Positions 35,426 to 44,077 of a DNA stretch of 46,187 nt are shown piece after piece. This stretch comes from Spirochaetota bacterium (GTDB taxonomy: Bacteria; Spirochaetota; UBA4802; JAFGJZ01). The notes under the pieces are model-generated. The model ran no database searches. It was not told the origin of the DNA and worked only from the letters and a program-made list of their open reading frames with translations. Numbering within the stretch: position 1 is the first letter of the stretch; every line of letters starts with the position of its first letter. The stretch spans positions 1 through 46,187 of the forward strand of contig JAKPJF010000021.1 in NCBI GenBank assembly GCA_029554345.1, given 5' to 3'. Made by a program: the position numbers and the translations under genes.

Positions 35426-36465
35426 TGTATTCTTTTGATATGAGTTTTTAAAAGCGAATAGCCGGGTGATGATGAAAGAATTTTTTCATTGGCACCGGTA
35501 GCGCATAGATAAGCGCCTGCAAACCTGTTAAAGAGCTTATTCATAAGATTTGCCGTGCTGATTGCGATTGAATTGTCAATTCTGCAGTTGTCGCGAAGAT
35601 AAATTCTGAGTTCATCTTTATATGTAATGATTCTGTTTTCAAGAAGCGTTCCGACTGTCATGATTATTTTGTCATTTATATCAAGCAGATTGGAGCTTCC
35701 CCATTCGCCGATTATGGTAATCTGAGAATCGTTCAATCCGTCATAATTTCCTGCTTCAGCATTCAGTTCTCCGTTAAGAATAATCTTTCCGTCTTTCTTC
35801 TTGAAGACGACATCCGCTTTCAGATTGTTATCTTTTTTGATAATTGGGGATGCTTCAATTTCTTTTTTGACTTCGAAGCTGATACGTTTTTCTATACTCT
35901 TGAAATATATCTTCATCTTGGTATTGATGTGTTCCGTGTTTCCGTCGGTTTCGATGAAGTTCAAAGTAAAAAGCGAATCGAACCGTTTTTTGTCGCTTCT
36001 GAATGCTTCTATAACGCTTTTCATCGGTTCGTCGTGAAACTTCATGCCTGAAAAAAACAGGCTGTGATCCGCTTTCAGTTTTCTTATCAGGTCGTGATCA
36101 TAGTGTCTGTAAGGAATCATAAAACTGATGTTGAGATTTTCAAAATCACGCGATAGAGATAAAAGCATGAAAGCTGAAATAACCGAACGGAAAAGTTCGG
36201 ATCTGTCCTCATGTTCGCTGTTATGAATTGTGTTGTGATAGCTCATCACGATTACAAACGGCGGCGCGTCTGTTTTGGAAAGTGCGACTATTTCTTCCTG
36301 AATGAATGCAAGGGTTCCGTTTTGGCGCAGTTTGAGCCTCACACTTTCAAGATTTGAAAGTTCCGCTGTGTCTGACGGAACAATATTCTGTTCCGAAAGT
36401 ATGGTTTCAACACGGTTTTGAAGAAACTTGTCTTCAAGAAGAATTATTGCTTTATTACTGTATCT
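35422..36465 (-). CDS. Uncharacterised protein, possibly with a degenerate receiver-like N-terminus
   Basis: The protein is about 347 residues. Residues 1-120 have hydrophobic strands (KAIILLED, GTLAFIQEE, PPFVIVMSY) spaced as in a receiver fold, but the phospho-acceptor region is not recognisable. The remainder has strands and the segment TIIGEWGSSNLLDINDKIIMTVG without a known motif. No signal peptide. It is divergent from the methyltransferase gene and convergent with dnaE (4-base overlap). The ATG at 36465 follows a potential promoter and lacks a clear ribosome-binding site. It is hypothetical with no function assigned. Confidence 0.5.
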   Translation of the reverse strand, partial: RYSNKAIILLEDKFLQNRVETILSEQNIVPSDTAELSNLESVRLKLRQNGTLAFIQEEIVALSKTDAPPFVIVMSYHNTIHNSEHEDRSELFRSVISAFMLLSLSRDFENLNISFMIPYRHYDHDLIRKLKADHSLFFSGMKFHDEPMKSVIEAFRSDKKRFDSLFTLNFIETDGNTEHINTKMKIYFKSIEKRISFEVKKEIEASPIIKKDNNLKADVVFKKKDGKIILNGELNAEAGNYDGLNDSQITIIGEWGSSNLLDINDKIIMTVGTLLENRIITYKDELRIYLRDNCRIDNSIAISTANLMNKLFNRFAGAYLCATGANEKILSSSPGYSLLKTHIKRIH

Positions 36466-36533
36466 CATTTGACAAATCCATGCACTATATTTAAGCATAT
36501 AATCAGGAAGAATCAAGAAAATTAAGGTGAGCC

Positions 36534-37442
36534 ATGAATGCATGTCCTGTTTGCGGCGGAAAAAAATTCAGGTTTCTTTTTGATAAGGAAGGCAGTGGAA
36601 GAAAGATATTTTCTCTTTATAAATGTGCCGGATGCGCTCTGGAACTTCTGCGTCCATTCCCTTCCGATGCGGAAATTGACGGCTGTTATCAGGGAGATTA
36701 TTTTACGAAACGTACTGACCGCGGGTATGATGATTACTTTTCCGAAAAAGTCCGTTTGGAAATTGAGAGAGTTTTCAGGCTTAATCTCCGTGATCTGGAT
36801 TTTAATGATTATGAAAAAACACTCGAAAAACCTTTTTCTCTCGATATAGGCTGTGCGGCCGGTTACTTCGTCGGTTATATGCATCAAAGGGGCTGGAATT
36901 CCTGCGGCATTGAAGTCTCTGAGCCATGCGTCGATTTTGCCAAAAAAAATAATCTCAATGTAATTAAGGGAGATTATCTTCAGACGGAATTTCCTTATAA
37001 ATTTGATCTCATAACAATGTGGGCGACGATAGAACACCTTAAGAACCCGGATAAGTTTATCGAAAAAATATTTCATGATCTCAAGCCGGGCGGAATGCTT
37101 ATTGTTTCTACATGCAGAAGGGGAATATCTTTTTCAAAACTATTCGGTAAAAAATGGCGGTTCTATAATTTCCCTGAGCATTTGTGTTTTTTTAATTCTA
37201 AAAATCTCAAGCGTCTTATATCTGAACGCGGTTTTTCTGTGAACAAAACAGTGACTTACGGAAGCGGGATCGGCAAGGGCCGGGACGTAAAAAAGAAGAT
37301 TGCTGATTTTTTTGCTAAAAGATTTTTTTTAGGTGACATGATTCTTCTGTCAGCGCAAAAGAATCTGGTTCCGGAGGAGTTGGAATGTTTACAGAAGGAA
37401 GGATTGAAAGAATTCGTAGTATTGTCGCCGAAGCGAAATTAG
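36534..37442 (+). CDS. Zinc-ribbon class I SAM-dependent methyltransferase
   Basis: The protein is 302 residues. A CPVCGG...CAGCALELL zinc ribbon at the N-terminus is followed by the SAM-binding motif I DIGCAAGYFVG (about residue 104) and a FDLITMWATIEHLKNPD motif. These are as in methyltransferases of the UbiG/Methyltransf_23 type that act on sugars or peptides of cell-surface polymers. The closing 20 residues are encoded in a 58-base overlap with panC, out of frame. AAGGTGA precedes the start. Confidence 0.8.
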   Translation: MNACPVCGGKKFRFLFDKEGSGRKIFSLYKCAGCALELLRPFPSDAEIDGCYQGDYFTKRTDRGYDDYFSEKVRLEIERVFRLNLRDLDFNDYEKTLEKPFSLDIGCAAGYFVGYMHQRGWNSCGIEVSEPCVDFAKKNNLNVIKGDYLQTEFPYKFDLITMWATIEHLKNPDKFIEKIFHDLKPGGMLIVSTCRRGISFSKLFGKKWRFYNFPEHLCFFNSKNLKRLISERGFSVNKTVTYGSGIGKGRDVKKKIADFFAKRFFLGDMILLSAQKNLVPEELECLQKEGLKEFVVLSPKRN

Positions 37443-38254
37443 CCGGAAAAAAAACGGCTTTTGTTCCCACTATGGGAGCGCTTCATGAGGGCCATTTGTC
37501 TCTTGTACGTGCCGCGAAGGAAAAAGCGGATTTCGTTGTAATGAGTATATTCGTCAACAGAATTCAGTTTAATGACATCAATGATTTTGCAAATTATCCT
37601 AAGACGCTTGAAAATGATTTGTCGCTTGCCCGCGAAAACGGCGTCGATCTTGTTTTTATTCCAGACGAGGATGAGATATATCACGATCATAAAACCTATG
37701 TGGATGTTGAAGGTCTTACCGAGGAGCTTTGCGGCGCGCACAGACCGGGTCATTTCAGGGGAGTGTTTACAGTAGTTTCAAAGCTTTTTAATATTGTTCA
37801 GCCTGATATTGCCGTTTTCGGACAGAAGGATATTCAGCAGGCGGTATCAATTGAAAAGATGGTAAGTGATTTAAACTTTCCGATAGAAATAATAGTTGCA
37901 CCGATAATCCGTGAGAGTGACGGGCTTGCGAAAAGTTCGAGAAACGTCAGACTTGATGCAGTTCAGCGAAAGAATGCGGTTTCGATTTTTAATGCGCTTT
38001 CTTCCGTTGAAAAAATGATTGAAGGCGGTGTTTATGATTATCAGAAGATGTATCATGAAGCCGAAAAAATAATTCTGGAAGCGTGCGCTGAAAAAATAGA
38101 TTATATAACTCTTGCTGATTATCATTCTCTCAGGCGCATTGACAGGATTAAACACAAGGCGGTTTTTGCTGTTGCCGCGTATTTCGGCGGAGTACGCCTC
38201 ATCGACAATATGATAATAGATTTTGACGGAGAAAAAATAAAATGCGTTCTTTGA
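37385..38254 (+). CDS. panC: Pantothenate synthetase
   Basis: The protein is 289 residues, normal length. Motifs are FVPTMGALHEGHLSLV (H34, H37), FGQKDIQQ and GLAKSSRNVRL, as in ATP-dependent pantoate-beta-alanine ligases. The usually invariant Pro of FVNPxQF is Arg59 (FVNRIQF); the rest of the active-site set is retained. The strong GGAGGAG six bases before the ATG supports this start although it lies inside the upstream methyltransferase gene. No panB or panD is near. Confidence 0.95.
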   Translation: MFTEGRIERIRSIVAEAKLAGKKTAFVPTMGALHEGHLSLVRAAKEKADFVVMSIFVNRIQFNDINDFANYPKTLENDLSLARENGVDLVFIPDEDEIYHDHKTYVDVEGLTEELCGAHRPGHFRGVFTVVSKLFNIVQPDIAVFGQKDIQQAVSIEKMVSDLNFPIEIIVAPIIRESDGLAKSSRNVRLDAVQRKNAVSIFNALSSVEKMIEGGVYDYQKMYHEAEKIILEACAEKIDYITLADYHSLRRIDRIKHKAVFAVAAYFGGVRLIDNMIIDFDGEKIKCVL

Positions 38255-38661
38255 TTTTAGTTTTAACAGCTTTGGTTTTGTGTTCGTGCAATTCTGCTGA
38301 TGATGTTTATAAAAAAGCAGCCAGAGCTTATGCAGAAAAGGACGCTGCAGTATTTGAAAAATGTTTAAGCACAGCAAGCTTAAGTAAAACAGTTTCTGAT
38401 ATTGAAATGATTAAGCAGCTGTCCCCTGAAGCAAAAAAGGAACTGCAGGCCGGGTCAAAACATAAGATGAAAGATGATTCTGTTAAAGAATATCTTTTGT
38501 TTCAGATGAATGTTACGGGCGTTGATAACAGTTTTGAAGACCGATTCGGCAGTAAAGTCAAAACCGTTTCAGTTAATGGAAATGAAGCGGAAGTTCTTAA
38601 TGAAAACGGCGTAATCGTAAAGCTGATAAAGGAAAACGGCGAATGGAAAATTGATTTATAA
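38242..38661 (+). CDS. Small lipoprotein with a DUF4878-like fold candidate
   Basis: The protein is 139 residues. The signal peptide ends in the lipobox LCSC. The mature region has an N-terminal helix-turn-helix (YKKAARAYAEKDAAVFEKCL) followed by a strand pair ending GVIVKLIKENGEWKIDL. This order is shared with DUF4878-type NTF2-like lipoproteins. It overlaps the panC stop by 13 bases, so it is translationally coupled. Role unknown. Confidence 0.6.
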   Translation: MRSLILVLTALVLCSCNSADDVYKKAARAYAEKDAAVFEKCLSTASLSKTVSDIEMIKQLSPEAKKELQAGSKHKMKDDSVKEYLLFQMNVTGVDNSFEDRFGSKVKTVSVNGNEAEVLNENGVIVKLIKENGEWKIDL

Positions 38662-38673
38662 ACCAGGATTGAT

Positions 38674-38698
38674 GATTGTCATTGTGGTGATGACAATC
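38674..38698. terminator. Hairpin after the panC operon
   Basis: A perfect 9-bp inverted repeat GATTGTCAT / ATGACAATC with a 7-base loop lies 12 bases after the lipoprotein stop. No U-run follows directly, so it could be a processing or weak termination hairpin. Confidence 0.45.
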
Positions 38699-38751
38699 GC
38701 CACTTATCATATCAGTGTTTTTGTGTTTTATTAGCCGGAAAGAGGTTAACA

Positions 38752-39516
38752 ATGAAAGCAAAAATAATTATTATGATGTGCCTTTTATCGGCGGCAATAT
38801 CATGCTCGAAAAAGGCTGATGTCCCGGGCATCAGTCTTTTCAACTACGGCAGTATCCCTCAAACGGAAATTGAAACTGTTTCAGGCACAAGAATTTATAT
38901 TGATATTGCCGATCCCCAGATGGTAATCAAGCCGCCTAAGGCAGAAGACATTCTTCTGATTACACATTCCCATCATCCCGATCATTATAATTCAGTATTT
39001 GCCGATTCATTTCCGGGAAAAAAATTAATTGCCGAAGAAGGGAATATTGAAACAGCCGGATGTAAGATTACCGGAATTAAAGCAATTCATAATATCGGAG
39101 ATCCGTATCTTGCGAAGGGCGGAACAGATTATATCTTTTTGATCGAAGCCGACGGAGTCAAGATAGCTCATTTCGGGGATATCGGTCAGGAGTCATTTTC
39201 TGATGAACAGTTATCTCTTTTGAATGGACTTGATGTTGCACTTATGCAGTTCGAAAATCAGTATAGCGGAATGCCTGCAGGAAGCGATAAAGGATATAAT
39301 CTCATAAAACAGATTCAGCCTAAAATAATTATTCCGACTCATGTTCAGGATGCTTCAATAAAAAAAGCCTGCGGAATATGGAAACCCTATTTTTCTGTTA
39401 AAAACGGCGTTAAGATAACGAAAGACATTTTGCCTGGTTCAACTTCATTCATGCTCATGGGATATAATGGATCGATATATTCGAAAGAATTAAATGCACA
39501 GAGCTGGGATAACTGA
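38752..39516 (+). CDS. Metallo-beta-lactamase-fold lipoprotein
   Basis: The protein is 254 residues. The lipobox is AAISC. The MBL fold is seen in LLITHSHHPDH, AIHNIG, HFGDIGQ and IIIPTHVQD, with candidate metal ligands H72/H74/D77/H78 and later His/Asp residues. The first motif carries one extra residue relative to HxHxDH. The family (COG2220-like) is usually cytoplasmic; a lipid anchor here places it in the periplasm or outer membrane. Substrate unknown. It has its own start with AGAGG. Confidence 0.75.
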   Translation: MKAKIIIMMCLLSAAISCSKKADVPGISLFNYGSIPQTEIETVSGTRIYIDIADPQMVIKPPKAEDILLITHSHHPDHYNSVFADSFPGKKLIAEEGNIETAGCKITGIKAIHNIGDPYLAKGGTDYIFLIEADGVKIAHFGDIGQESFSDEQLSLLNGLDVALMQFENQYSGMPAGSDKGYNLIKQIQPKIIIPTHVQDASIKKACGIWKPYFSVKNGVKITKDILPGSTSFMLMGYNGSIYSKELNAQSWDN

Positions 39517-39550
39517 AATATATATTTCTTTATAAAATGATAGTTATGAC

Positions 39551-39571
39551 TGCGCGGCAGTAAGCCGCGCA
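39551..39571. terminator. GC-rich hairpin after the MBL lipoprotein
   Basis: TGCGCGGC / GCCGCGCA forms a perfect 8-bp stem with a 5-base loop, 34 bases after the stop codon. A T-run is lacking. A terminator or barrier function is likely. Confidence 0.5.
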
Positions 39572-39667
39572 TGGCGTTTAAGTTATGATTATTCCGCACT
39601 CATAAAAAGCTTGCTTATTTAACCTGATTTGTTTCATTAAATTATTATAATAAATCAGGAAACAAAA

Positions 39668-40681
39668 ATGAAAATATTATTTATCGGCGGAACGGGAACC
39701 ATCAGCCGCGCAGTTTCGGAGAAAGTCATCGAAGAAGGCCATGAGCTCTATCTTTTAAACAGGGGTAACCGCGATCTTCCAGAAGGTGCCCTAAGCATAA
39801 AGGCGGATATTCATAATATTGATGAAGTTTCCGCAAAAATCAAGGACATGAGATTTGACTGTGTAGCGGATTTCATAGCTTTTACGCCTGAAAATGTTGA
39901 ACGCGATTATAATCTTTTCAAAGATAAAACCAGTCAGTATATTTTTATAAGTTCCGCTTCTGCGTATCAGAAACCGGTTGGAAATTATCTCATTAATGAA
40001 GGAACACCTCTTTGCAATCCGTACTGGGAATATTCACGCAATAAAATCGCATGCGAGGATGTTCTTCTTAAACTATACAGAGAGAAAAATTTTCCGGTAA
40101 CGATTGTCCGCCCGAGTTATACTTACGATGAAAGAAGCATTCCTTTAGCCGTCCACGGCAAAAACGGAAGTTATCAGATTATCAAACGAATGCTTGCAGG
40201 AAAGAAAGTTATTGTTCAGGGTGACGGGACATCGCTTTGGGTGATGACTTATAATAAGGATTTCGCGAAAGGTTTTACCGGACTCATCGGAAACATCCGT
40301 TCAATTGGAGAGTCCTTTCATATTACTTCTGATGAAGTACTTACATGGAATCAGATTTATACCGCTCTTGCAAATGCTCTCGGTGTTGAATACAAGCCTT
40401 ATTATGTCAGTTCGGATTTTCTTGCTAAATGCGGCAGTTATGATTTTACAGGAAGTCTGACCGGTGATAAATCAGCTTCAGTAGTTTTTGATAATTCAAA
40501 GATCAAGAAACTGGTTCCTTCGTTTTGTTCTACGGTGCGCTTTGATCAGGGAATGCGTCTTGCCGTAGACTACATCATGAAGCATGAAGAGTGCCGCAAA
40601 GAAGATGCAGAATTTGATAAATGGTGTGATAATGTCATTGCCGTTTTAGATGAATCTGCCGAAAAATTAAAAAAGATGTAA
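39668..40681 (+). CDS. NAD-dependent epimerase/dehydratase (atypical SDR)
   Basis: The protein is 337 residues. The Rossmann start is ILFIGGTGTISRAV (GGTGxIS), followed by SSASAY and the active-site YSRNK (YxxxK). It has the long C-terminal half of nucleotide-sugar epimerases and the related plant CSP41-like and isoflavone-reductase-like SDRs. The substrate is unknown. AGGAAAC precedes the ATG; the next gene is 9 bases downstream, so the two probably form an operon. Confidence 0.85.
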   Translation: MKILFIGGTGTISRAVSEKVIEEGHELYLLNRGNRDLPEGALSIKADIHNIDEVSAKIKDMRFDCVADFIAFTPENVERDYNLFKDKTSQYIFISSASAYQKPVGNYLINEGTPLCNPYWEYSRNKIACEDVLLKLYREKNFPVTIVRPSYTYDERSIPLAVHGKNGSYQIIKRMLAGKKVIVQGDGTSLWVMTYNKDFAKGFTGLIGNIRSIGESFHITSDEVLTWNQIYTALANALGVEYKPYYVSSDFLAKCGSYDFTGSLTGDKSASVVFDNSKIKKLVPSFCSTVRFDQGMRLAVDYIMKHEECRKEDAEFDKWCDNVIAVLDESAEKLKKM

Positions 40682-40690
40682 GGAGGAATT

Positions 40691-41146
40691 ATGTTTATTG
40701 CCGCTGTTATATTACTTACAATATCTGTGATATTTTTCGGAGTATGGGTTCACGCAATGTTTGCTATGGTAAAACAGAAGAAGCCAAAATTCCAAAAAGT
40801 AGACAGAGAAACAAAAACTTCAAAAAGCTCAATAGGTCTGACAGGTTTTTCCAAAGAAGTATCTTTCGTGAAAGAAAAAGGTTATGAAGCAGAAATGAAA
40901 TCCGCGATGACATATAGTGAAATTGCCGAGGGAATCAAACGGAAAGATCCCAATGTCTTTATATTTCTGCGGATAATGATCGGTTTCGGCGTCGGCATTC
41001 TTGCGGGTCTCGCCTCAATTGGTTTATTTGTAGCAAGTTACGGAAATTCTGACGGATATTTTATTCTCGGTGTGTCATGCTTCTTTACATTTACATTTCT
41101 GTTTATAATAATAAATCAAAGGATTAAGAACAAAAAATCAGTATAA
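40691..41146 (+). CDS. Three-TM membrane protein
   Basis: The protein is 151 residues. TM1 is at the N-terminus (AAVILLTISVIFFGVWVHAM), a polar loop of about 70 residues follows, then two more TM helices and a basic end. A strong AAGGAGG precedes the start. It is the second gene of the epimerase operon. No function is recognised. Confidence 0.65.
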   Translation: MFIAAVILLTISVIFFGVWVHAMFAMVKQKKPKFQKVDRETKTSKSSIGLTGFSKEVSFVKEKGYEAEMKSAMTYSEIAEGIKRKDPNVFIFLRIMIGFGVGILAGLASIGLFVASYGNSDGYFILGVSCFFTFTFLFIIINQRIKNKKSV

Positions 41147-41167
41147 GTATAAGTATATTGATTCTAA

Positions 41168-41211
41168 GCCCTCTCCCTTTGGGAGAGGGCACGCGGTAGC
41201 GGGGTGAGGGG
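41168..41211. repeat. REP-like repeat, copy 1
   Basis: A perfect 10-bp stem GCCCTCTCCC / GGGAGAGGGC with a TTT loop is followed by the tail ACGCGGTAGCGGGGTGAGGG. It lies between convergent genes and may also act as their shared terminator. A second copy occurs at 42787-42869. Confidence 0.8.
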
Positions 41212-41218
41212 AATAACA

Positions 41219-41692
41219 TTAACTTTGCATTTTCAATAATATCTTCAATATTCTTTCTTTCGGAACATCTTTATTCTTTACCATAGTATCATAATCTTCA
41301 TCATAATATTCGAGGTCATATCCAGTACTCTCGACACTTATCTTTTTTTCGCCGATGTAATCGAAGATTTTTTTAAACCAATCCGGATTCAAGTCCCGTG
41401 CATTGACTTCAAATGCGCAATAAGTTCCCTGTTTTCTGATAAATTGAGTATACCCTTCATTGCCGACAAAACTGTTTACGGGAGCCAATGGCGTGTAGCT
41501 GAAACTGTTGTCTGTAAAATCCGTATCAATCGCCATGAAATGTTCGTGTTTATCGATGTTTTTAATATCTGCTTCGCATACTTCTTTATGAAGCTTTCCG
41601 AAATCGGTTTTGTCTGCATCTTTAAAAAAGATTACTGTTTTTACTCCGGCGTATTTCTGTTCTTTAAGTTCAATGACTTCATGTTTTATCAT
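41219..41692 (-). CDS. GyrI-like/effector-binding domain protein
   Basis: The protein is 157 residues, a stand-alone GyrI-like effector-binding domain (AraC-effector type) with IKHEVIELKEQKYAGV, the central YTPLAPVNSFVGNEGYTQFI and LEYYDEDYD near the end. The GyrI-like fold binds small molecules in a two-lobe beta-alpha-beta structure. No DNA-binding part is present, so it is a sensor or partner of a separate regulator. AGAGG precedes the ATG. Confidence 0.75.
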   Translation of the reverse strand: MIKHEVIELKEQKYAGVKTVIFFKDADKTDFGKLHKEVCEADIKNIDKHEHFMAIDTDFTDNSFSYTPLAPVNSFVGNEGYTQFIRKQGTYCAFEVNARDLNPDWFKKIFDYIGEKKISVESTGYDLEYYDEDYDTMVKNKDVPKERILKILLKMQS

Positions 41693-41889
41693 TTTCTATT
41701 ACCTCTTTTGTTTCATTAAACATTGCAAAACTAAACAAATGTTAAGTCAAGTTAATAATTAGTTTATACGCTTTAAAAATTTGCGTGAATACGCCCGCCT
41801 GCTTTTCGGGATATGAAGATTGTTAGTAATAATTAATTATTCCGGACCTATGACGGCAGTTTCTTTATTCTCGGGCATGAAGCGTACTT

Positions 41890-42378
41890 TTAAGAAAGCG
41901 CCGGTCCGACAATCACGCATTCGAAATCTTTCTCGTTATATTTGACTTTAACAAATGATCCCTTGCTGTATTTTGGAATATCTAATATCGAAACAGTCTG
42001 CTGTGCTTCAGAAGTAAAGGGCATTAGATTTTCGGGATAAACTTTCAGGCTGAAATCAAGAACCGGGTTTTCGTTGATTCTTGTTCCGGATTCTCTAACC
42101 GAAAGAATTTCAGCACGGGCTTCCTTGCCCTTTGACATAAGTGAATAATTTTTTAAACTGCCGGCAACAAGAGAAGCAAACATCAGACCAAGGAATAGTA
42201 TGAGAAAAAAGACAGCGATAAAAAAGGGCCAGCAGTAAAGAAGTAATTCTGAAACAGTTACGGGTTCTTTTGCTCCGAGAGCAATAAGCCAGACTGCTCC
42301 GAAAATTCCGAACAGGCAAAGAAGTAAAAACGAGCGGCTGCTGATTCTGTTTATTTTCTTTATTGTCGCGCGTTTCAC
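41890..42378 (-). CDS. DUF3592-like membrane protein
   Basis: The protein is 162 residues. Two TM helices (about 17-35 and 48-72) are followed by an OB-like soluble domain (GKEARAEILSVRESGTR, LDFSLKVYP, KGSFVKVKYNEKDFECVIV). This is the pattern of DUF3592 and related two-TM proteins. The start is GTG with a strong GAGGAGG. Role unknown. Confidence 0.6.
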   Translation of the reverse strand: MKRATIKKINRISSRSFLLLCLFGIFGAVWLIALGAKEPVTVSELLLYCWPFFIAVFFLILFLGLMFASLVAGSLKNYSLMSKGKEARAEILSVRESGTRINENPVLDFSLKVYPENLMPFTSEAQQTVSILDIPKYSKGSFVKVKYNEKDFECVIVGPALS

Positions 42379-42482
42379 GGATGCCTCCTCAAGTTTGGTT
42401 CTAATAAAAAAAATGCTGATTAATCTGAATTTCTAAATGTTTTAATTTATTTGTCAATGAAAAGAGTTATTGATGTCGCAAG

Positions 42483-42727
42483 CAAAGGCTTCGCCTTTGT
42501 GATTCGTTGTTTGCATGGATCATGCAATAATATTCAAAGGGCGTTCCTCGCCCTTTACCTGGTTTTCGCATGGTCTCATGCGATAAGATCAAAAGGGACC
42601 GGGCTTCAATCGCCAGCCCCGCCCCTTTTGAAATCCCCGCCCGCTCTTTGTCGCGACAGAACTATCGCGCATTACTTCGTAATGGCTGCGATAGTCTGCG
42701 CTGAAGATGTGTCCGACTTCATCGGAC
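42483..42727. repeat. Tandem hairpin array with covarying stems
   Basis: Seven hairpins lie head to tail in 245 bases: 42483-42499, 42511-42527, 42536-42556, 42566-42583, 42591-42629, 42662-42694 (nested inner stem 42670-42684) and 42711-42727. The first four are two repeat units of an A-hairpin (CAAAGGC-type), a roughly 10-base linker and a B-hairpin (T[T/C]GCATG loop CATGC[A/G]A), then ATAA and AAAGGG. It lies in the non-coding gap between divergent genes, which extends over 42379-42955. Confidence 0.7.
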
Positions 42728-42786
42728 GATTTAGGTGTTCTTGATATAATTGATTTTTTGCTTAAGCATAAAATGAATGAGAGATA

Positions 42787-42869
42787 GCCCTCTCCCGGGA
42801 AAGGTTTTTTTTTGGCTTTGCCAGTTAGAATTTCATTTTGGGAGAGGGCACGCGGCAGCGGGGTGAGGG
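42787..42869. repeat. REP-like repeat, copy 2, with an enlarged loop
   Basis: GCCCTCTCCC (42787-42796) and GGGAGAGGGC (42840-42849) are the same arms as in copy 1, but the loop is 43 bases rather than 3, including a T9 run. The tail ACGCGGCAGCGGGGTGAGGG differs from copy 1 by one base. Confidence 0.75.
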
Positions 42870-42907
42870 CACACTTCTTTGTCCCCGGCATTTGATTTAA
42901 TTTGAAG

Positions 42908-42936
42908 TTGACAGTTGATAATAGCTTCATTCTAAA
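42908..42936 (+). promoter_or_regulatory. Candidate promoter of the downstream lipoprotein gene
   Basis: A perfect TTGACA (42908-42913) lies just upstream, with TCTAAA (42931-42936) at a 17-base spacer. The -10 match is weak. A CGGAG ribosome-binding site follows before the ATG at 42956. Confidence 0.3.
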
Positions 42937-42955
42937 TACTTTCCGGAGAAACTTT

Positions 42956-43900
42956 ATGAAAAATATTGTTTTTATAGTGAACCTTCTTCTTTTCCTTTTA
43001 GTATTATCATGTAAGAAAGTAAACTCTGAAGAGCATCAGATTGAAGATAAGTCGATCTATCAAAAAAAAGTTCTTCCTTCAAATTATGATTATACGCAGA
43101 TAGAAGGAGAACCTTTACGTCTCAGTCTAAGTTATATTCATCCTTCTGTTTATTTCAAAATTGCCGAGGAATCAAATATTGATGTTTCTCTAAAAGAGAA
43201 AAAACTGATTTTAGAAAAAGCCGGCGGGGCAAAAAATATTGAGTCATATAAGATTTATTTAGAAAGAAATTCAGATGAAGATATTGATAATTATCTTAAT
43301 AAAAATGTTCATTTATTAGATTTGAATAATGACGGATTAAATGACGTTGTAATATATTCTCATCCAATGTCTTTAGCTTCAATTGAAATATTTTTAGCAG
43401 ACAAAAGCAATTTCTTTAAGATTCTTTCCTATACAGGGGGATATGCAGAAATTAAGTTTGATTATCTCATCGGGAAAAAGAATTACTTGATCGTTAAAGA
43501 TTCTGAATCGGGTGGTGGTTTATTTTCTTATACTACAATTTATGAAATATCTAATGACAAAGCAGTTATGTTGGAAAGACGTGTATATAATTCTGAAACA
43601 TTATTCCCAAAAGATTTTAAAAATTATGATAAAGCACAAGTAATAAAGGACTCCGATATATGGGCAGTTTGTGATAAAAATATAATTGAGGGTGAAGAAA
43701 GTCAATTTTACCGTGCGGCAACTATTCAAACTGATACTGTATGTTTTATTCTTAATTCACATAAAGAAGATGGTGTAGATTGGTTTTTCTGTATTTTCTC
43801 TTATAATTCTGAGAATTTTGAAGCTTTAAATACTTATCAAGGGTTTACTGGTGAAACATTCTATTACGGTTGGATAAAATCTGAAAATGTTAAAAAATGA
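42956..43900 (+). CDS. Lipoprotein with an EF-hand-like/FG-GAP motif
   Basis: The protein is about 314 residues. The lipobox is LVLSC. Near residue 120 the segment LDLNNDGLNDVVIY resembles the DxDxDG Ca-binding loop seen in FG-GAP or dockerin-like repeats, but only one copy is clear. The rest is strand-rich with no recognised domain. The ATG at 42956 follows CGGAG. It is AT-richer than the core genes. It is possibly a surface protein. Confidence 0.6.
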   Translation: MKNIVFIVNLLLFLLVLSCKKVNSEEHQIEDKSIYQKKVLPSNYDYTQIEGEPLRLSLSYIHPSVYFKIAEESNIDVSLKEKKLILEKAGGAKNIESYKIYLERNSDEDIDNYLNKNVHLLDLNNDGLNDVVIYSHPMSLASIEIFLADKSNFFKILSYTGGYAEIKFDYLIGKKNYLIVKDSESGGGLFSYTTIYEISNDKAVMLERRVYNSETLFPKDFKNYDKAQVIKDSDIWAVCDKNIIEGEESQFYRAATIQTDTVCFILNSHKEDGVDWFFCIFSYNSENFEALNTYQGFTGETFYYGWIKSENVKK

Positions 43901-44077
43901 TAATTCAATATTTGATGAATTGATTCTTTGTGATCTGTTCATATGGATTATATTAAAATGGTGTAATTAATTTAGTTTATAACACTCAAAGATATTGATT
44001 GAATTTGGAAAAGCTTAACTTTTTATAAAAATATATATTATAAATAAGATCGTTAATTAATAATAAGGATAATCAAT

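Noticed and set aside
42483-42727. CRISPR array
   Set aside because: The units are palindromic and not separated by unique spacers of constant length, and no cas gene is nearby.
42451-42744. 97-residue frame across the hairpin array
   Set aside because: The frame is produced by palindromic repeats, lacks a ribosome-binding site and has no similarity to known proteins.
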